DNA of 11,517 nt, from contig UQRG01000036.1 of NCBI GenBank assembly GCA_900543365.1, positions 1-11,517 of the forward strand, in the 5' to 3' direction. This document shows positions 1 through 5,567 of this stretch, in pieces. The stretch comes from an uncultured Eubacterium sp. Its GTDB lineage: Bacteria; Bacillota; Clostridia; Lachnospirales; CAG-274. The notes under the pieces are model-generated. The model did no database searches, was not told where the DNA came from, and saw only the letters and a program-made list of their open reading frames with translations. A program made the position numbers and the translations under genes. The first letter of the stretch is position 1. Each line of letters starts with the position of its first letter.

Positions 1-23
1 CGCTTATTTGCGTATGCAGTCAA

Positions 24-88
24 CAAAAAATAAAAAAAGACTCTTCCAAAAGCCAGAAAGGGTAGGGGGAGAGCTTTTGAAAGAGCCT
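24..88 (-). terminator. Intrinsic terminator downstream of spoIVA
   Basis: On the minus strand a 16-bp stem (AGGCTCTTTCAAAAGC at 88-73 pairing with GCTTTTGGAAGAGTCT at 53-38, with G-U wobbles) encloses a 19-nt loop. It is followed by a run of T residues corresponding to the A-rich plus-strand bases 22-38. It lies about 140 bp after the spoIVA stop with no gene between, so it is the likely end of the spoIVA transcript. The 3' untranslated part (89-226) contains no gene that I can see. Confidence 0.85.
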
Positions 89-182
89 AGATGTAAAGAC
101 CAGCCTTACATTCTGTAAAAGATTATATATGATGCGAGGCATATTGTAAATGAAAAAATTGTTAATATTTTTTTAAAAAAAT

Positions 183-210
183 TTGACAATTACTATAAGA
201 ATAGTATATT
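183..210 (+). promoter_or_regulatory. Candidate sigma-A promoter antisense to the spoIVA 3' end
   Basis: TTGACA (183-188), a 16-bp spacer and TATATT (205-210) read on the plus strand, which would start RNA near 217 and run into spoIVA in antisense. The spacer holds a 6-bp inverted repeat, TACTAT-AAGA-ATAGTA (191-206). No plausible plus-strand gene follows. The match to consensus is good, but in sequence this AT-rich a chance match is quite possible. Confidence 0.35.
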
Positions 211-226
211 TTTCGACAGTTTTATA

Positions 227-1705
227 CTAAAGCATAATGCAAATAAGTCCCCCGTTGCCCTCATTTATAATCTTCTGTAAAGTTTCCTTAAACTTATACT
301 GTGTATCTTCAGGCATACGCATAAGTTTTGAATTTAGGTCATCAGTTATAAGCTCCTTAAGACTTCTTCCAAAAATATTATAGTCCCACATATTTTCAGG
401 ATTTTCCTTATACTGACTCTTTAAGTAGCCTACAAGCTCCTTAGATTGGTCCTCACTTCCTACAATAGGAGATACACTGGTTTTAATATTTGTTTTAATC
501 AAGTGTATACTTGGTGCATCAGCATCAATTTTTATACCAAATCTATTGCCTTGTTTAAGAACCTCTGGTTCAGAAATAGTCATTTCCTCAACAGAAGGTG
601 TGACTATACCATAACCCTTTTTATTAACCTCATCAAGAGCAAACTTAATTTTATCATAGGCTCTTTTAGCCTCAGCAAGGTTTTTCATCATTGATATAAG
701 CTGGTATTCACTTGTTATTTCCATACCTGTAGTCTCAGAAAGTATATTATAAAAAAGACTATCATTAAGTGTAACATCAATATTGGCTTTACCTTCACCT
801 AAATTAATGTTTTCAGCATAAAGTTTTTTAACATTTTCATTATTTTCTAATATAGAAATATTTTTGTTAATATCTCGTATACCATTTATTTTAGATGCCA
901 TTTCCCTTACAGATGAAATAATATTTTCCTTAAGCCAATGATTAATAGGCATAGCCTCAAGCCACTTAGGAAGTGTAATATCAATTTCACCTACAGGAAA
1001 TTGATAAAGAGCTTCTTCCAAAATATTATCAACTGCATCTTGAGATAGGTTTTTACAATCAGCAGGTATAACCTTTGCACCATACTTATTTTCCATTTGT
1101 CTGGCAATTTCAAGAGTTTTATCACTTTCCGGCTGAGTAGAATTTAAAACAATAACAAAAGGCTTATTTAATTCTTTAAGCTCATTTACAACTCTACTTT
1201 CACTATTTATATAATTTTCTCTAGGTATATCTGTAATAGTGCCATCACTGGTAATAACAACAGCTATTGTGGAATGATCCTTAATAACCTTTTGAGTACC
1301 CAATTCTGCTGCTTGAGCAAAGGGCATTTTTTGCTCTGACCAAGGAGTTGAAACCATTCTTGGTTTATCATCAACAATATGTCCTTTAGCACCATCAACT
1401 ATGTAACCAACGCAATCAATAAGTCTTACATTTAAATCAATACCTCCATCTAAACTAATCTTAACAGCCTCATTAGGTACAAACTTAGGTTCTGTAGTCA
1501 TAATTGTATTACCCTCTGCTGACTGAGGAAGTTCATCAAGAGTTCTGGTTTTAACATAATCATTTTTAATATTAGGTATAACAAGCTTATCCATAAAGCT
1601 TTTGATAAATGTAGATTTTCCAGTTCTAACCGGTCCAACAACACCTATGTATATATCTCCTTTAGTACGCATAGCTATATCCTTATATATATCAAAGCTA
1701 TTCAT
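227..1705 (-). CDS. spoIVA: SpoIVA, spore coat morphogenetic ATPase
   Basis: Stage IV sporulation protein A is the ATPase that polymerises on the outer forespore surface and forms the platform for coat assembly and cortex formation. The 492-residue length matches the usual family length. A Walker A motif, GPVRTGKST, lies at residues 24-32. The conserved stretch around NTIMTTEPKFVP (66-77) contains the family's sensor threonines, and a Walker B-like LIDCVG is at 95-100. The C-terminus ends in the typical GGLICIML, which in the family takes part in membrane/SpoVM-dependent anchoring. The ATG at 1705 is preceded by GGAGG with a suitable spacer. Known SpoIVA genes are transcribed by the mother-cell factor sigma-E, and a candidate site lies about 100 bp upstream. 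The gene is monocistronic, ending at the terminator at 24-88, and divergent from the HPr-like gene. Its presence marks the organism as an endospore former. Confidence 0.98.
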   Translation of the reverse strand: MNSFDIYKDIAMRTKGDIYIGVVGPVRTGKSTFIKSFMDKLVIPNIKNDYVKTRTLDELPQSAEGNTIMTTEPKFVPNEAVKISLDGGIDLNVRLIDCVGYIVDGAKGHIVDDKPRMVSTPWSEQKMPFAQAAELGTQKVIKDHSTIAVVITSDGTITDIPRENYINSESRVVNELKELNKPFVIVLNSTQPESDKTLEIARQMENKYGAKVIPADCKNLSQDAVDNILEEALYQFPVGEIDITLPKWLEAMPINHWLKENIISSVREMASKINGIRDINKNISILENNENVKKLYAENINLGEGKANIDVTLNDSLFYNILSETTGMEITSEYQLISMMKNLAEAKRAYDKIKFALDEVNKKGYGIVTPSVEEMTISEPEVLKQGNRFGIKIDADAPSIHLIKTNIKTSVSPIVGSEDQSKELVGYLKSQYKENPENMWDYNIFGRSLKELITDDLNSKLMRMPEDTQYKFKETLQKIINEGNGGLICIML

Positions 1706-1804
1706 AATTAACCTCCATACTATTTCTTACACTAATAATATGCAGTCAAACTTAATTTTAGACTCAAATATATTGGTAGCTTTTAACAAAAATAATATTA
1801 AAAA

Positions 1805-1832
1805 CTTGTATATTATTACCAATAAAATATTT
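1805..1832 (-). promoter_or_regulatory. Candidate sigma-E promoter of spoIVA
   Basis: On the minus strand AAATATT (1832-1826) is followed after 13 bp by TATACAAG (1812-1805). This resembles the Bacillus sigma-E pattern (kmATATT, spacer 13-14, CATACAAT). It would give a leader of about 95 nt. The assignment rests on pattern likeness and on the known sigma-E control of spoIVA; the region is so AT-rich that the match is weak evidence. Confidence 0.35.
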
Positions 1833-1957
1833 TTTTATTAATTTAAAATTCCATTTTAAGTTATTTCTTAAATTTTACCGTTATTTTTACCAATAAATTA
1901 ATATATTTTTTATCAATAATGTTTAAAAGATACAATTTCTGTTTATAAAAAATATAT

Positions 1958-1986
1958 TTGACAAAACAATAAAATCAAGTTATTAT
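1958..1986 (+). promoter_or_regulatory. Sigma-A promoter of the HPr-like gene
   Basis: A perfect TTGACA (1958-1963) and TATTAT (1981-1986, one mismatch to TATAAT) are separated by exactly 17 bp. Transcription would start near 1993, leaving a leader of about 54 nt that contains the ribosome binding site AGGGAGGT (2031-2038). This predicts strong vegetative expression. Confidence 0.8.
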
Positions 1987-2046
1987 ATTATTGTAACAAG
2001 TAAAAGTAAGTCTAAAAGACTAACAAATAAAGGGAGGTAAATTTAA

Positions 2047-2277
2047 ATGAGATCATTAAATATTAAGTTAGATTCTATCGACAAGGTAAAGGATTTTGTA
2101 AACATTATCAATACTTTTGACGGTGACTTTGATTTAGCTTCAAGCAGATATGTAGTAGATGCTAAGTCTATTATGGGTATCTTTTCACTTGATGTAAGTT
2201 CTGTTCTTCGTCTTGACATTCAGGACGATTCTCAGTATGATGCTATTAAGGCTGCATTAGGTAAGTACGAGGCTTAA
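2047..2277 (+). CDS. HPr-like protein lacking the phosphorylatable histidine
   Basis: This 76-residue protein has the size and fold signature of HPr, the phosphocarrier of the sugar phosphotransferase system. The segment AKSIMGIFSLDV (39-50) matches the helix-2 region KSIMGVMSL of HPr, and the acidic C-terminal helix also fits. It contains no histidine. In my alignment the HPr active-site segment G-I/L-H-A-R-P is replaced by residues near S10-V14, so it cannot act as a classical phosphocarrier. Ser41 aligns with regulatory Ser46 of HPr and Crh, the residue phosphorylated by HPr kinase. A Crh-like regulatory role is therefore possible but not shown. AGGGAGGT sits 8 bp before the ATG. The gene stands alone, with its own strong promoter and terminator. 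Databases may label such proteins 'HPr family phosphocarrier', which would overstate what is known. Confidence 0.85.
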   Translation: MRSLNIKLDSIDKVKDFVNIINTFDGDFDLASSRYVVDAKSIMGIFSLDVSSVLRLDIQDDSQYDAIKAALGKYEA

Positions 2278-2305
2278 TTATCGGATTTAATATACTGATA
2301 TACAT

Positions 2306-2355
2306 AAAAAAGGCTATTGCTTAAGCTATTTTTACTTAAGCAATAGCCTTTTTTT
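2306..2355 (+). terminator. Strong intrinsic terminator after the HPr-like gene
   Basis: A perfect 20-bp stem (2306-2325 with 2335-2354; core GGCTATTGCTTAAG with CTTAAGCAATAGCC) has a 9-nt loop and a T7 tract at 2349-2355. The A-run on the left arm means that it could also stop transcription coming from the opposite direction. It insulates the HPr-like gene from the sigma-factor operon. Confidence 0.95.
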
Positions 2356-2374
2356 CCTATATTTTTTATTTTTA

Positions 2375-2404
2375 TGCAACATTTCACCATTTTCAGTTGT
2401 TTAT
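2375..2404 (+). promoter_or_regulatory. Candidate ECF-type promoter of the sigma-factor operon
   Basis: TGCAACATTT (2375-2384) resembles the AAC-containing -35 element of ECF sigma factors. About 15 bp later TGTTTAT (2398-2404) is in the place of a -10 element. ECF operons commonly transcribe themselves, so this could be the autoregulated promoter. No good sigma-A -35 is seen; TATATT at 2402-2407 could serve as a sigma-A -10. The assignment is tentative. Confidence 0.4.
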
Positions 2405-2430
2405 ATTACAGAGAGGCAAAAAAAGAAGAA

Positions 2431-2473
2431 AGGAAGTGGATATATGACAATATCAAGTGATGCCTGTGACTAG
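2431..2473 (+). promoter_or_regulatory. Ribosome binding site with a nine-codon upstream ORF overlapping the sigma gene start
   Basis: The best ribosome binding site here (AGGAAGTGG, 2431-2439) is placed for the ATG at 2444, which opens the peptide MTISSDACD and stops at TAG 2471-2473. The sigma ORF is in another frame, closed upstream by TGA at 2445, and can only start at GTG 2457, ATG 2460 or GTG 2466. All of these are 17 or more bases from the site and lie inside the short ORF. This suggests translational coupling by a leader peptide, or else a frameshift at the gene's 5' end. Confidence 0.5.
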
Positions 2474-3047
2474 TGCATTAGTATTAGAAAAAGTGAGTTT
2501 CAAAAGCCTTTTCAAAAAAATACTATGTATTATATCTCCTGTGGCTAGAAATATCAAAGCTAAGGAAGAAGCAAAGCTAAAAGCCGAAAAAGTCCTTAAT
2601 GACTATGGCAATTCAATACTTAGAATGGCTTATTCATATTTGCACAATATTCAGGACGCAGAAGATATACTGCAAAATACACTAATACGCTATATAAAGG
2701 CAGAAAAAGAGTTTGACTCTGAAGTGTATGAAAAGGCTTGGTTATTGAAAGTAGCATCAAATTTAAGCAAAAACAAACTTAAATATAACAAAGTGCGAAA
2801 TTATACAGAACTTGATGAAACTATACCAGCACCAGAAAAAAATGACCTTGCCTTTGTATGGGAAGCAGTTAAAAATCTTCCTGAAAAGTATTCAGAGGTA
2901 ATTCACCTGTACTATTATGAAGGCTATAGTTCAATTGAAGTTGCTCAAATATTAGAAAAAAATCAAGCAACTGTACGCTCTCTATTAAAAAGAGGTAGAG
3001 ATTTGTTAAAAACACAGTTAAAGGAGGCATACGATTTTGAAATATAA
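2460..3047 (+). CDS. ECF-like sigma-70 family RNA polymerase sigma factor
   Basis: This is an alternative sigma factor with two DNA/core-binding regions. Region 2 is at about residues 42-109 (containing AYSYLHNIQDAEDILQ and KAWLLKVASNLSKN), and region 4 is at about 129-189 (NLPEKYSEVIHLYYYEGYS, then the helix-turn-helix SIEVAQILEKNQATVRSLLKRGR). There is no region 3, as in ECF factors. An N-terminal extension of about 40 residues, basic and partly hydrophobic (FKKILCIISPVA), precedes region 2 and is unusual. ATG 2460 was chosen over GTG 2457, but neither has a well-placed ribosome binding site. The gene overlaps the next by 11 bp, the classic arrangement of a sigma gene with its anti-sigma gene. 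The inducing signal is unknown; the partner protein's sensor domain is extracytoplasmic, so an envelope signal is likely. Confidence 0.9.
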   Translation: MPVTSALVLEKVSFKSLFKKILCIISPVARNIKAKEEAKLKAEKVLNDYGNSILRMAYSYLHNIQDAEDILQNTLIRYIKAEKEFDSEVYEKAWLLKVASNLSKNKLKYNKVRNYTELDETIPAPEKNDLAFVWEAVKNLPEKYSEVIHLYYYEGYSSIEVAQILEKNQATVRSLLKRGRDLLKTQLKEAYDFEI

Positions 3048-3642
3048 AGAAATAATGGATAAAATATATGTTACTCCTGATATGAAAGAAAGAATACTTG
3101 AAAATGTCAATGCTGAAATAGATAAAAAGTATTCTCCTATTAAAATATATTACAAAGCATTTGCCTCTGTAGCTGCCTGTGCCGTAATTGTTATAGGTAT
3201 ATTATCTGTACACAACATTATGACACCATCTATTCCAGGTGACCTTGAAGGTACGCCACCTGTTACATCGCCTTATGCTTTAGATGGATTTAATTCTGTT
3301 GAGGAGCTTTCAAAAGAGGTTGGATATACTGTAAAGACAGTTAATTACATACCTTTTGACACAACAAAGACAGAATACTTTAACATTGATAGTATGGCTG
3401 AAATCAACTACTCAAATGACAAAGATACTCTTACATTCAGAATGGATAAGGGCAATAGTGATATAAGTGGCTACTACAATGTATTTAATAACGAAAAAAC
3501 AATTGGAAATGTAACAATAAAGGGTGATGGTAATTTATATTCATTAGCAATATGGTCTGCTAATGGCTACAGCTACTCTATTGATATTACTACACCTGTA
3601 AATCAAGAAACTATGTTAAATATTGTAAACTCTGTAAAATAA
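3037..3642 (+). CDS. Membrane-anchored putative anti-sigma factor with a DUF4367-like external domain
   Basis: This 201-residue protein probably holds the preceding sigma factor inactive at the membrane. Residues 1-35 are a cytoplasmic segment (KEIMDKIYVTPDMKERILENV), probably the sigma-binding part. It has no HxxxCxxC zinc-binding motif, unlike ZAS-type anti-sigma factors. One membrane helix spans about 40-58. After a Pro-rich linker (63-80), an external domain (about 84-201) resembles DUF4367, with FRMDKGNSDISGYYNVFN and LAIWSANGYSYS as core motifs. The TTG start at 3037 is chosen because AAGGAGG (3021-3027) is 9 bp upstream; the next ATG at 3055 would lose that spacing. It overlaps the sigma gene by 11 bp, which implies coupled translation. 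The anti-sigma role is inferred from gene order and topology. Confidence 0.8.
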   Translation: MKYKEIMDKIYVTPDMKERILENVNAEIDKKYSPIKIYYKAFASVAACAVIVIGILSVHNIMTPSIPGDLEGTPPVTSPYALDGFNSVEELSKEVGYTVKTVNYIPFDTTKTEYFNIDSMAEINYSNDKDTLTFRMDKGNSDISGYYNVFNNEKTIGNVTIKGDGNLYSLAIWSANGYSYSIDITTPVNQETMLNIVNSVK

Positions 3643-3670
3643 ACAACTAAAATGAAATGAGGTATTAACT

Positions 3671-4534
3671 ATGAAAAAATTATTTACTATTTTAACAACT
3701 GCAACTATAATTTTTACAATGTCTGTATCAGCTTTAGCTCAAGGTATTTATATTGTAACTGTAAACGGTGAAAAAGTAAGTGACAATGCTTATCAAGAAA
3801 GCAACACAGATAAGGGTATTCTTGTGCCAGTAAGAGCCGTTGGCGAAGCATTAGACTTTAAAGTAGTGTGGAATCCAGAGGATAAAACTATTTTATTAGA
3901 TGACAATTCTATGCACGCAACTCTTACAATTAACGAGGATAACTATATTGCATCAACAAGTATTGACGGTATGGTTGGCACAACTGCTCCATTTTCATTA
4001 GGTCAAGCTCCAAAGATAATTAATGGTAGTGCTTATGTTCCTGTTGGTATATTTGTTCCTCTTTTAGGCAACGATGACAGTATTTTAAGTGTAGAGGATA
4101 ACAATGTTGTTATTAACACAAATGTACTTGATAATACAGAAATACCAAACCCTATTACAGAACATAAAACTATTGAGGAGCTTAATAATGGTGTTGGCTT
4201 TGATGTTAAACTTCCAAAGGTTGGCGATGATTACAAAATAACTTTTATATCTGATATTAGCGACGATTTGGCACAGGTTGTTTATAACAATGGAAGTAAC
4301 GAAATAACTTATAGAATGGCTAAAGGAAATGATGATATAAGTGGTGATTACAATGTGTATAATGATACTAAAACTGTTGAAATAAATGGTGCAAAGGTTA
4401 CATTAAAGGGTAATGACAGCAAATATAATGTTGCTGTATGGTCTAAGGGAGATTATACTTATTCTTTAGGTTCTTATAATGAAAGTATGACAGAAAAGGG
4501 TATTTGTTCTGTTGTTGAAAGTGTAGAATTTTAA
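3671..4534 (+). CDS. Secreted stalk-domain protein with an anti-sigma-like C-terminal domain
   Basis: This 287-residue protein starts with a signal peptide (1-23, cleavage after ALA). A copper-amine-oxidase-N-like stalk domain follows at about 26-150; the motifs VNGEKV, ILVPVRAVGEALDFKVVWNPEDKT and GSAYVPVG are typical. The C-terminal domain (about 166-287) is homologous to the external domain of the putative anti-sigma protein just upstream. Both contain [FY]RMxKGNxDISGxYNV[FY]N, KT, V-[TA]-[IL]-KG-[DN] and A[IV]WSxxxYxYS. The stalk domain is an adhesive, structural module here and there is no amine oxidase. GAGGT precedes the ATG by 7 bp, 28 bp after the anti-sigma gene, so co-transcription is likely. 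It may bind the same external ligand or partner as the anti-sigma protein. That is inference. Confidence 0.85.
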   Translation: MKKLFTILTTATIIFTMSVSALAQGIYIVTVNGEKVSDNAYQESNTDKGILVPVRAVGEALDFKVVWNPEDKTILLDDNSMHATLTINEDNYIASTSIDGMVGTTAPFSLGQAPKIINGSAYVPVGIFVPLLGNDDSILSVEDNNVVINTNVLDNTEIPNPITEHKTIEELNNGVGFDVKLPKVGDDYKITFISDISDDLAQVVYNNGSNEITYRMAKGNDDISGDYNVYNDTKTVEINGAKVTLKGNDSKYNVAVWSKGDYTYSLGSYNESMTEKGICSVVESVEF

Positions 4535-4547
4535 TAAATTGGAAAAC

Positions 4548-4605
4548 CCTCAGTCACTTTGTGACAGCTCCCCTATAAGTGGAGCTAAGTGGTTAATTCT
4601 CAACT
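4548..4605. repeat. Intergenic double-hairpin repeat-like element
   Basis: CCCTCAGTCAC-TTT-GTGAC gives a 5-bp hairpin (4553-4565). It is followed at once by AGCTCC...GGAGCT, a 6-bp stem (4566-4571 with 4581-4586). Similar CCCTCAGTC/AGCTCCCCT sequences are familiar to me as dispersed intergenic elements in Clostridia genomes, but copy number here cannot be seen from one window. It lies between convergent genes and may act as a transcript end. Confidence 0.5.
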
Positions 4606-4635
4606 GTTCTTTTATCATATACGAATATGTTATTT

Positions 4636-4720
4636 GTAGGGGCGAACAATTGTACCGAAAGATTTATCGGCAAATCTGAAAGATTTGTTTTTGCGTAGCA
4701 AAAATGCTGATGTTCGCCAT
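4636..4720. repeat. Cloverleaf-like intergenic element with 8-bp terminal inverted repeats
   Basis: GGCGAACA (4641-4648) and TGTTCGCC (4711-4718) are perfect inverted repeats. Between them are three consecutive hairpins: CCGA...TCGG (4655-4670), CAAATCT-GAA-AGATTTG (4671-4687) and TTTTTGC-GTA-GCAAAAA (4688-4704). The left end GTAGGGGCGAACA resembles a dispersed element of Clostridia genomes. It is probably a small non-autonomous repeat; a structured RNA is the alternative. Confidence 0.55.
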
Positions 4721-4733
4721 TTTCATAAGTAAC

Positions 4734-4762
4734 TTTACCTATTATCTATTACCTATTACCTA
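4734..4762. repeat. Tandem 7-bp repeat overlapping the rnc stop codon
   Basis: Four consecutive heptamers (TTTACCT, ATTATCT, ATTACCT, ATTACCT at 4734-4761) form an imperfect array. The last one runs into the rnc stop codon (4760-4762, TAG on the minus strand). It directly adjoins the repeat-like elements on its left. Confidence 0.7.
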
Positions 4763-5431
4763 CTTAACCCCTCCAATAGCCTTAATAGCCTCCATAGCAG
4801 CCATTTGTTCAGCTTCCTTTTTACTATGACCAACACCCTTACCAAGAACCTTTTGCTTATGACGCACTTCAACAGCAAAGGACTTGCAATGAGCCGGTCC
4901 ACTTTCTGATGTAATAACATATTCAATAGGCTCTTGACTATCTCTTTGTATAATTTCCTGTAATGTAGTTTTAGCATCTAAAATGTGAACTGTACTTGAT
5001 ATTTCATTTATTTCATCAACAAGAAGATTAAGTATAAACTTTCTTGCTTCGTCCATACCTCCATCAAGATAAATAGCACCAATTACAGACTCAACAGCAT
5101 CGGCAATAATAGAATTTCTTTCTCTGCCACCAGTATGTTCCTCACCTTTACCCAACTTAAGGGCATTATTTATACCAAGTTCTCTACCTTTTTTACTCAG
5201 CATTGTTTCACAAACAACACTAGCCCTCAACTTAGTAAGTTTACCTTCAGGCCAAAGGCTAAACCTCTTATAAATATACTCACCGACAACAAAACCAAGT
5301 ATAGCATCACCTAAAAATTCAAGTCTTTCATTACACTCTACACCCGCATTTTTGTGTTCATTTGCATAAGAACTGTGAGAAAGGGCTGTGGAAATTAGCC
5401 TTTCATTTTTAAATTGATAATTAATATTCAT
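4760..5431 (-). CDS. rnc: Ribonuclease III
   Basis: RNase III is a cytoplasmic, Mg2+-dependent endonuclease that cleaves double-stranded RNA in rRNA precursor processing and mRNA turnover. The 223-residue protein has the catalytic domain with the signature NERLEFLGDA (34-43; E35, E38 and D42 are metal/active-site residues), E62, and the second acidic pair D111/E114 in ADAVESVIGAIYLDGG. A double-stranded-RNA-binding domain follows at about 153-223, ending with GKGVGHSKKEAEQMAAMEAI. GGAGGT precedes the ATG. It follows acpP by 136 bp, beyond a terminator, so it probably has its own promoter; TATAAT lies at 5463-5458. In many Firmicutes smc and ftsY follow rnc; here repeats and convergent genes follow instead. 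Confidence 0.97.
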   Translation of the reverse strand: MNINYQFKNERLISTALSHSSYANEHKNAGVECNERLEFLGDAILGFVVGEYIYKRFSLWPEGKLTKLRASVVCETMLSKKGRELGINNALKLGKGEEHTGGRERNSIIADAVESVIGAIYLDGGMDEARKFILNLLVDEINEISSTVHILDAKTTLQEIIQRDSQEPIEYVITSESGPAHCKSFAVEVRHKQKVLGKGVGHSKKEAEQMAAMEAIKAIGGVK

Positions 5432-5457
5432 AAGTACCTCCGTTAATAACTGTTACA

Positions 5458-5500
5458 ATTATAGATACCTTAGCTTAATACTCCACACCTATTAAGCTAA
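5458..5500 (-). promoter_or_regulatory. Candidate rnc promoter with an upstream inverted repeat
   Basis: A perfect TATAAT (5463-5458, minus strand) lies 26 bp before the rnc start. No recognisable -35 is in place. Instead a perfect 11-bp inverted repeat, TTAGCTTAATA (5470-5480) and TATTAAGCTAA (5490-5500) with a 9-nt loop, covers the -35 region. It could be a regulator binding site or a leader hairpin made by read-through from acpP. It lacks a T-tract, so it is not a terminator. Confidence 0.4.
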
Positions 5501-5518
5501 TATATCTATTAAATAACA

Positions 5519-5550
5519 GAAAAACTGCTACAAAATTTTGTAGCAGCCTT
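5519..5550 (-). terminator. Intrinsic terminator after acpP
   Basis: The palindrome CTGCTACAAAA / TTTTGTAGCAG (5525-5546) can extend by G-U and A-U pairs to 5550. On the minus strand it is followed by a T-rich run (TTTTTCTGTT). It lies 18 bp after the acpP stop. Confidence 0.85.
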
Positions 5551-5567
5551 AGTTAAATATTTTAATA

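Larger units (their letters stand above)
1706..2046. other. Divergent intergenic region between spoIVA and the HPr-like gene
   Basis: This 341-bp, very AT-rich stretch contains no gene that I can support. It holds the spoIVA ribosome binding site and a candidate sigma-E promoter on the minus strand, and the HPr-like gene's sigma-A promoter and ribosome binding site on the plus strand. The octamer TACCAATA occurs at 1817-1824 and 1888-1895, and in inverted form (TATTGGTA) at 1771-1778. These copies could be a binding site but may be chance. Confidence 0.7.

Noticed and set aside
1715..1743. A second sigma-E-like pair, GCATATT and TAGTATGG, just before spoIVA.
   Set aside because: The -10 part would overlap the ribosome binding site and leave too little leader.
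13..1749. An 11-bp direct repeat, TATGCAGTCAA, at 13-23 and 1739-1749 on either side of spoIVA, as possible insertion scars.
   Set aside because: A match of this length is expected several times by chance in a window of this size and base composition, and spoIVA is a core sporulation gene with no mobile features.
3671..4534. Copper amine oxidase activity for the three stalk-domain proteins.
   Set aside because: Only the N-terminal stalk-type module is present; the catalytic domain with its topaquinone tyrosine and copper ligands is absent.
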